Part shown: one piece after another, positions 56,693-64,000 of the stretch | Position numbering within the stretch: position 1 is the first letter of the stretch | Layout: the number at the start of each line of letters is the position of its first letter | From: Prunus persica | Lineage: Eukaryota; Streptophyta; Magnoliopsida; Rosales; Rosaceae | Reading direction: 5' to 3' | Length of the DNA stretch: 64,000 nt | Assembly: GCF_000346465.2 (NCBI RefSeq) | Contig: NC_034011.1 | Location: 13,949,339-14,013,338, forward strand | Made by a program: the position numbers and the translations under genes | Notes under the pieces: model-generated | Databases searched by the model: none | Told to the model about the DNA's origin: nothing | What the model saw: the letters and a program-made list of their open reading frames with translations, nothing else

Positions 56693-57835
56693 GCTATTTT
56701 ATTAACTATTTTTCATGTTGGTTTGTAACTTTGAAACTAATTTTTTTTATTTCTTAGTAAGAAAAATTGGACTATTGGTTTTTAATCTTTTACTTAGATA
56801 GTTTTGAGTACTTGTTAGTATGAAAATAGTGTTGTCATTTCCTAGACTCTAGCATAGGTTGAAAATTAGTGTGTGAAGAATTGTTACTGGACGTTTTGGC
56901 ACAACTCATTCAACCCCATACATCCGACGCTTGACTTGACCGATATGAGAAACTTAATTTCAGGTAAATCATGACATAATCATGCATTCATTATAGGATT
57001 CCTAGTTTGAGTTTTTTTGTTTTAATAAATATTGTTTTAATAAATATTGTTTTTCTATTAAAAATTGATTGGTTGGCGTTTTTCAATAAGAATCCATATT
57101 GAACTAGTATTCATGTTGGAAAACCAATTATGGTCTTCATAAGAGTCCAAATTAAGCTAAAAGTTTATAGTTATAATTGAAGTGGGTTTGGTACTCGTGT
57201 GATCTCATCTGACTAGGTATAGGAAGCTTTGAATAAAAGCAGCTTGCATCTCTTTGGTTTTTGGAGAGTTTTCGATATTGGGTTAAGCATATAGAATTCT
57301 TAAGCAAAAGCTGTTGTGCACATATTTGAGATAAATCATCAAGTGTTCCATGTTTACTTGGTGATTTATCAAACACTTTAATCATTCATATTGCATTCAT
57401 ATGCATGTCGGTGACTCATACGGTTGAGTGCACCAAGACCGTGGTGGCGATTTTCCTCCGGCGAGCTTGAAGCAATCGTGGCCAGTATTGCGTTCAACAT
57501 AAGGAGTGTCGAAGATCATCCCGTGACAGAAGTTGAGTTACGAAGAAGTCGGTAAATATTATCTAGAATGAGTCTAGGATAAGTGTGTGAGTACTTCTTG
57601 TAATCATCGTTCTATAGTGGATTTAAGTTGGACTGAGGAGTCCCATGGATTTTCCCCAGAGGTGGGGTTTTACCACGTAAAATAATTCTCTGCGTGTTCT
57701 TTTATTTTAAGCTTTGCACATCTCAGGATTGATAACTAATATCAATCCTGCTTCAAAGGTTGATCGTTATTTATTGCAAAAAATTCGAATTAGCTTGTTT
57801 AACTTTCTCCAGGCATATATAGATATCCTACAGGT
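56693..57835. other. Unassigned DNA with a Copia LTR tail
   Basis: No gene seen. The stretch at about 57420-57710 (accgtggtggcgattttcct, then gagtcccatggattttcccc and gaggtggggttttaccacgt) resembles the 3' end of a Copia LTR of a common plant type. Its partner was not found. Confidence 0.45.
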
Positions 57836-59031
57836 ATTTTCAGTACTTGTTCAGGAACTTATGTTATGTGAAATGGTTATAAATTGTATTTTTTATTACC
57901 TAATTAGTATGTCTTTTTTTGTTTTTAAATGGTACTATCGGCCTATCAAACCAACTCGAACCAAACTATCTAGTAACTAACAGTTCGCAGCAGAGTTCAT
58001 GAATATGCCTAAGCCTAGATGGTGGTTAACGGATTGAGCCATCTACCATTCGGACTCGTGCCTAAGCCTAGGTAGAATAATTAGCAGAGGGGTGAAAAGG
58101 GAAAACAAAAGTTCTTATTTTTTATTTTTTATTTTTTTTAGTTTTTGGTCAATTAGACTCAACCTGAAAACTGAGCCCACCTTGTCCAACTAAAATGTGA
58201 AAAGAAACAAAAAACCATAATTGAACTTTGAGTTTTACATAGTCAAACAGTCAAACTAGTACAAGCTTCACGCTACTTTTGCCTATCACACTAATCCATC
58301 TTGAGGAAGCTTTGTATGAGATTGCTTGTTGCTATAAATCCCATGGAGGTCTCTGTTTAGTTCTTCCATCAAAATGCGGAGAACTTTTGGGCAGTTTGCA
58401 GTGAAGGAATTACGTTAAAGGAGAAGCTGTATGTGAGAGTTGGAGGAAATTAATCCTCAGCTGCTATAATTAATTCTGCAACATTGGGGTTTAATTTCCT
58501 CCAATATCTCACCTCCAGCTATTCCCCCAAAAAGTTCCCACAAAAAACCAGTACAAATGGAGGTGCTTAAGTTGTATGTAAGAATTGGAGGAAACTAGTT
58601 CCGTTTGCACAATGGATTTAATTTCCTCCAGTATCTTATCTCCAGCTTCCACCAAAATTAAGGTTGATTTCATATCCATATGCAAATTACAAGAGTGAAT
58701 TTTTCTCATTATGGCAATTTTCTTTCAAGTGAGTTGGGAGGCAAGTTTCCTTGTTTTAAATTGTATTTATTTTTATCTCCAGCACTGTATAATGAATGCA
58801 AAATCTCCACCGAGAAGAATATCAAGCGAAGCACCACCATCAATATAGAACTCAGACAGGCGACGGCTATGGTATATTAACAAACCATTCGCAGCAGAGT
58901 TCATGAATGGGAGCAAAGCAACAACATTATACGCACTTTTACTTGGTAAAACTATGGTCATCACCAGCTTGGTAAAACTATGGTCATCACCAGTTAAACT
59001 AGGAACTTAGCAAGCCTATATATCCGTTGCT

Positions 59032-62000
59032 TCAGGTGTGCGACAAAGCAACCCATTTTCCATCACTCATGGGCAGCACAGTGATTCCCTCAGGAAATTT
59101 CATATCCGACTTGTATGGATAAACAGAAACCTTGTTATACATGCTCCTTTTAGCTGGTGGCTCAAGAGTAGAGTCCATAGCTAAGTTAGTGGAGCCAACA
59201 GAAGGAAAAGTTGAAGTAGAGCCATTTTGGGACAGAGAGAGGCTATAATTGTTTGACTCTTGAGAACGGCCATACAGAATGTCAAAAGAAGAGAATCCAC
59301 TGCTTGTCGTAAGAGCATCAGGTCGTGAAGATACTGTGGTAGGATGATGACTGTTTCCTTCTGCAGTTACTGCCATCAAAGAAGATAACGCCAATGATTT
59401 AAAAATTTAAGTTCTATGTAATACAGATTATTATTTTTATGGAGAGTACATAAAAAACACAAGGGGTAGGATGCAGAATATCAACATCAACTGATTTAAA
59501 GAGGGATAGACGTTGTAAAATGAGATACTATCACCAGACATCGAAATGAGATATTGAGATACCACTTCTGATGCAGTGAGGAAGGTTCTACTTTAGTCTT
59601 TCAGATTCTAATTTCCAGGTACATCATGTTTTTTTTAAGGAATTTACACATTTTAACACAATTTATGAACTCCATAGGGAATTTGCTTTTCTGTTGGCTT
59701 TTACTTTTATTAGCTTTTCACCAATTGATGCTTGTTTGCATCTGAGCACTTCACGCCATAGCAGTTCCAAAGTATACATACGTATCCCAAAATCTTGAGT
59801 TTACACTCAATAACTCAGTTTTCTGGAATTATATTTTCAGCATCTATACGTGACAGTGATATATACCACACGTTGCTGAATAAATTGTATATAATTTGAA
59901 TCTTTTCTTTCCTCCAACACAATAGTTTGAATGAATGAGAGACAGACTGGAACATTCTTTTTGAGTGAAGTTATATGGAACAAATATATCAGATAAAGAA
60001 CGTCAAAAAAATATATCAATTAAGCAAAAAGTAAAAATTAATATTTTCACAACACAAATTCAAGTTGCAGGATAAAAAAGAGTATTTGCTATTCTCCTTA
60101 TAACCAGAGCTCCTTTAGACATTTGAAACCTTGGTTTAAAAATATATCTCTAGCTATCTGTTTAAGACATCCTCTTATATCTTAGATGTAACCATATACG
60201 CTCGAATAGATTGTACATCTTCGTGTTAAACATCATATCATCATATAGATAAAGTGCCCGGATTTAAAAGAATTTAACAATTAAGGACATGATCCCATCA
60301 AAGACATTACGAGACATTAAGGCAACGATAGTATAGAAATTGGCTTTAGGAAAACAAAAGAGCTTATGGGGGAAAAACAATACCACTATTCTCCATCGTC
60401 TGATCCCCAGTAATCGTACTCGGACTTATGATCATGGGGGCGTTAGGCCTAACTTGTTGTAAATCAGTAGCTAGGTTTGACTGAAAGCTTGAAGATAAGA
60501 TATCTGGCGCTTCTAGCCCCTTCTGAGCAGGGGGCAGGACCAAAGGGATCTTACTTGACTTACCTGAATGAGTGTGAGGATGTGTAAGTTTTTATTTCCC
60601 TAGATCATCAGATATTATTTTTGAATTAAAAAGGTCTTACTATGCACATCATGTGATGGCATTATTTCATAAAATAATTACTGAAAATAAACATGAAACT
60701 GAAAGAACTCCATAAAACTATAGGAAATATTTCGCATGTACTTTGACTAACAAATGAATTGAGAAAACAAATTTACATAAATGATGATATTAAGTTTTAT
60801 TTTATTTTATAAGAAATACAACTTTATTAGATAAAAGAATTGAAGAAACTTAACCTCTTTTAAGAACTTACACTTCCAAAGAGACAACATCTTAATAAAT
60901 TACAAAGAGTATAAGTACCCTTGGGTTAACACAAATTTGGAGCTTGTAAGTTGAAGAAAAATAAGCTTACGCTCTCTCAAGGTATGGTAAGCGACCTTTG
61001 CCGCACTCATCTCTGCCTGCTTCTTGCTTCTTGCTTCTGAACCTGTAAAAGTTTCTCCTTCTATCTCCACAGTTGAAACAAAAATTGGCATATGAACTTC
61101 GCCAGAATTCTTTGTGCTATAGACTGGCATAGAAAAACCTTCTTTCTGGATTAATTCTTGTAAAACGTTTTTGTATAAAACGATATCATCCTAGGGAAGG
61201 AAAAAGAGAACCACAAAGACACGAAATATATTTAGAGATGCTCTATACTAGCAGAATATGGGAAAATTATGCAGAGAATATAAATAAAATTGGCCACCTC
61301 TTGTACTCCATTTGGCAACAGGGACATCAAAGCAACTTTTGCAACTGCATGTTCAGCTTCCTTCATTGTAGGAAGAAACTCTGGACCCTCATAGGTATGT
61401 TCATCAACTGTTACCGTACACTTGAAACGATTGGCATGAGGCAGACCTTCCCGCTCACAACTGTACACAGGTAGAAGAAGATTTCTCTTTTGTGCATAAG
61501 TCTGCAGTTGGTTCTTGTATAAATGCTGTATATCTACACCCCATATTGAAAGATTATAAGTTGTTTGTCATTGAATAACTTTTTGATAATCAAGACAAAG
61601 TTCAAACTATGTGCAGATGACAGAGAGTTTAAGGCATTATATACTTTATGTGCCATTTCTTTTTCTCACATCCTTCAAACTCTGAGTATAATTTCAACAG
61701 TTTCTAAAAAGCTAGCTCTACTATTAAGATGAAAATTGTTATTTTGGGGTTCAGTTCCTACAATCATTAATAGTAAAGAGAATGTGTCCAAAGAAAATTT
61801 TCTAACCTCTCAATCGATTACCATCTTCAATACTCGATGTGCTGCCATTCGCCTGAGAATTGCCACCTGATGCTATACCACTGAACTGAACTGGCACGTA
61901 AGAAGTTTCATGTGTTTCTTGAATCTTTGGTTGCAATGTCTGTTTTGTGTCATGTGTACCAGTCAAATTGGTGCCCGCTGTTGAAGGAAGTGCTGGAATA

Positions 62001-63711
62001 ATACAACCCATAAGATACATGAACTGATTCTTATAAGATCACATCAAGACAAAATTAATGGTCATACCATGTCATTAATACTTCAACTTGATAATATATG
62101 AATTAAAAGCTTTTCTTTCAGAAGATGCAATAAGGAATCCACAAAATAAACTAATAGAAACTCAGGGTACAAAATATCCTTAAAAGTGCGGCAATATTAT
62201 AAATGGTAATAAGATATCAAAAGGTTTCGACACACAAGCTTACTCAAATATAACCATTGCACTTATAGGTTTTCAATCCTTCTCATGTCTGGTCATCCAT
62301 ATTTTTGTTAAAGTCTGGATTTCCCATTTTAGTCTTTGGATACATCAAACGGCTGCCTGATACAAAACCTGTTTTAAGAAAAATATTTAGCACATCAACT
62401 GACTGCCAAAAACTATATCTCTTCCATGTAAACCCAATGCATCTAAAGCCATTGGATGTATCTAAGGCTAAACTAGGAAGTCTTGGACTTTAACAAGAAC
62501 CAAGATGAACAAATGCTCGGACGTGAGAAGATTGTATATATTTTAGTAATTTTTTACCTATATATATAGTCCACAACCCTCCTACAGGTTCTGTGTGGAA
62601 CCAAGTTGTTTATAAGCAACTTTGTGTTTTTGGCTAGTTTTAATAACTTGAAACAACTAAATTCCCTTAAGGAAAACTGTTGTTTTAGCCAACAATCATA
62701 TTACTCGATTGATTAACAGTCTGAGATCACTTCTATTCCCTTAAGGAAAACTGTTGTTTTAGACTTGTTGCGTATGATGGGACCTAAATCTTTGTAAACT
62801 AGCGTTAAAACGCCTTTTATCCTTGTTTCAAGAAAAGCATAAGGAACGTTTCCCCCCTTAACGCCTCTCTCCTTTCAGTCGAGCTGGGTTAATCCCCATT
62901 TATAATCAAGTTGCACTACACTGACTGGTGTTTTATACAATCAACAATAGTACCCTTTCCAACACAAAACTGCTAGGCGCTGTCCTCATCCTAATAGAAT
63001 CCATAACTGTATCAAGTACTCTTTCTCAAAATTTGAGGTAAAAAATTTCTCATGTTTGAATATTAATTTCCATTTTTCACCCAAAAAAAAAAAAAAAAAA
63101 ATTTGAGATATTTCATGCAAGGTAACTAATTAATTTTAACACCCAGTTAGTCAACATTCACAGAAGACAACTTTCAATTTCGGCATTCAATACATATTAA
63201 ATCCAAATAGAGAGCCCAAATATCCAATGCTCAGGAGAAAAATAAAAAATAAAATAATCCGTTATAAATTAAAGTAAAATAGAAAAGAGTAAAACACAAG
63301 AAATTTATTTCCAATCAGCTACCAAACAGAGGATTAGACAGAAAAACATCAAGAAAAATAAGAGATAACAACTTAAAGCAAAGAAACAGAGCATAAAGAT
63401 TAAAGTTAAAACCCTAAAACCCTTTTACCTGAGGAAGCGGGAAGAGAAGGTTGAGGGAATGAGGAAGGGCTGGGAATGCGATTGGTATGTCTGGGTTGCG
63501 GATCAGTGAAGTGAGCGAAGGCAAGTCTAGCAGCGTCGTTTTGGGCTTCCTTGGAGGACCTGAAGAGTTGCACCGTGTCGAAGGCGACGCCGTTTATGGT
63601 GACGGAGGCTGAGAAGCGAGGGTTGTGGTCGAGGCCAAGCTTTGTGGCGTTGTACTCGGGCAAGCGCCATTTCCTCTGCTGGCACAGCTCTTGCAGCTTC
63701 GACTTGTACAT
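59032..63711 (-). CDS. DRB4-like dsRNA-binding protein, copy B, 480 aa
   Basis: Minus strand exons: 63711-63429, 61992-61807, 61533-61298, 61190-60971, 60563-60384 and 59369-59032. They total 1443 nt, phases agree and no stop occurs. Exon lengths (283, 186, 236, 220, 180, 338) equal those of copy A. dsRBD1 is at residues 1-75 (MYKSKLQELCQQRKW), one 62-residue linker at 95-156, dsRBD2 at about 157-232 and dsRBD3 at about 236-308 (LYKNVLQELIQKEG). The Ser-rich tail ends WVALSHT. Domains 2 and 3 resemble DRB4, a DCL4 cofactor in small-RNA pathways; a cofactor role here is inferred. A longer start at 63747 adds MHHQLINTPKER, but the homologous position in copy A favours 63711. The gene faces copy A across the transposon nest. 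Confidence 0.9.
62055..63190. other. About 1.1-kb insert in intron 1 of DRB copy B
   Basis: Copy A has a 298-bp first intron, copy B 1436 bp. The two match up to about 62054 (gatcacatcaagacaaaatt) and again from about 63190 (attaaatccaaatagagagc). The inserted DNA has an A19 tract at about 63082-63100 and a repeated phrase cccttaaggaaaactgttg at 62665 and 62739. No coding sequence. It could be a transposon of unknown class, or copy A could have lost it. Confidence 0.6.
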
Positions 63712-63945
63712 CCTCTCTTTTGGTGTGTTGATCAATTGATGATGCAATGGTGGTTGCTCTGTTTTGGGAAATTTGAAGAAGATGGAGATGGTCTAAGTTG
63801 GGCTACTTTCACTTCTTTTTCTTTTTTAAGAGATTGTTGAGTGCTCTGAAAACAAATATTAGTAATTTGCATTAAATAAGTATATATTTACGTGTGAATG
63901 AAATACATGTCACACAAATTAATAAGAGAACAAAAATAGAAAGGT

Positions 63946-64000
63946 TAAAAACAAGATAGGTAGTTCTAACCTCGTCATTTGGCCCGCGGGTTTATGGGTC
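63946..64000. other. DNA outside arm B
   Basis: Too short to assign. The match to arm A ends near 63945. Confidence 0.4.

Larger units (their letters stand above)
57836..63945 (-). repeat. Inverted duplication, arm B
   Basis: Reverse complement of 24130-31098. It contains the full DRB4-like copy B and its flanks. Compared with arm A it lacks four linker units and the 64-bp promoter duplication, and has about 1.1 kb extra in intron 1. The spacer between the inner limits is about 26.7 kb. Confidence 0.9.

Noticed and set aside
1..64000. CRISPR arrays, rRNA or tRNA genes
   Set aside because: Tandem arrays here have palindromic or LTR content with no constant-repeat/unique-spacer pattern, and no tRNA cloverleaf or rRNA sequence was recognised by eye. 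A tRNA search programme was not run.

Overview
The window is nuclear DNA of a eudicot plant, probably a woody rosid, although the sequence alone does not fix the species. The evidence is AT-rich intergenic DNA, GT-AG introns, plant double-stranded-RNA-binding protein genes, an auxin-influx-carrier fragment, and several nested plant transposon classes (MULE, CACTA, Athila-type Ty3, several Copia elements, LINE). No rRNA, tRNA or CRISPR sequence was recognised.

Layout. 1-4.3 kb: AT-rich DNA with a cation-diffusion-facilitator (MTP) exon relic and a 5' Copia fragment. About 4.3-14.2 kb: a complete-looking Mutator-like element of the Kaonashi kind. It has two convergent genes, an 11-exon Ulp1-type cysteine protease gene (+) with two nonsense codons and a two-exon transposase gene (-) whose 719 codons are open. 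About twenty copies of a short perfect palindrome, GAAACTGCA-N-TGCAGTTTC, fill its introns and both flanks. 14.2-20.8 kb: a decayed Athila-type Ty3 element truncated at its 3' end. 20.8-24.1 kb: a Copia 3' end split by a possible hAT-like insert, then a LINE-like retrocopy with a 13-bp target duplication.

24.1-31.1 kb and 57.8-63.9 kb are the two arms of a large inverted duplication. Each arm carries a full-length DRB4-like gene with three dsRNA-binding domains, and the two genes point toward each other. Copy A (+) contains five tandem copies of a 186-nt symmetric linker exon (728 aa); copy B (-) has one (480 aa). All exon phases work in both copies.

The 26.7-kb spacer between the arms is a transposon nest. 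It holds an RNase H relic, a minus-strand Copia, a CACTA element (36098-39574, ATT target duplication) that carries an AUX/LAX exon, two related Ty3-type LTRs (one a solo LTR with TCATG duplication nested in a Copia LTR), and a young Copia element with two 209-bp LTRs (51640-56692, GCTAT duplication).

The main points of interest are: (1) the palindrome system confined to the Kaonashi-like element, which resembles in layout the motif arrays bound by VANDAL anti-silencing proteins; (2) in-frame expansion of a linker exon in one of two inverted DRB4-like genes; (3) exon capture by the CACTA element; and (4) nonsense codons in the Athila copy that nearly all look like C-to-T decay, mostly in CHG context.
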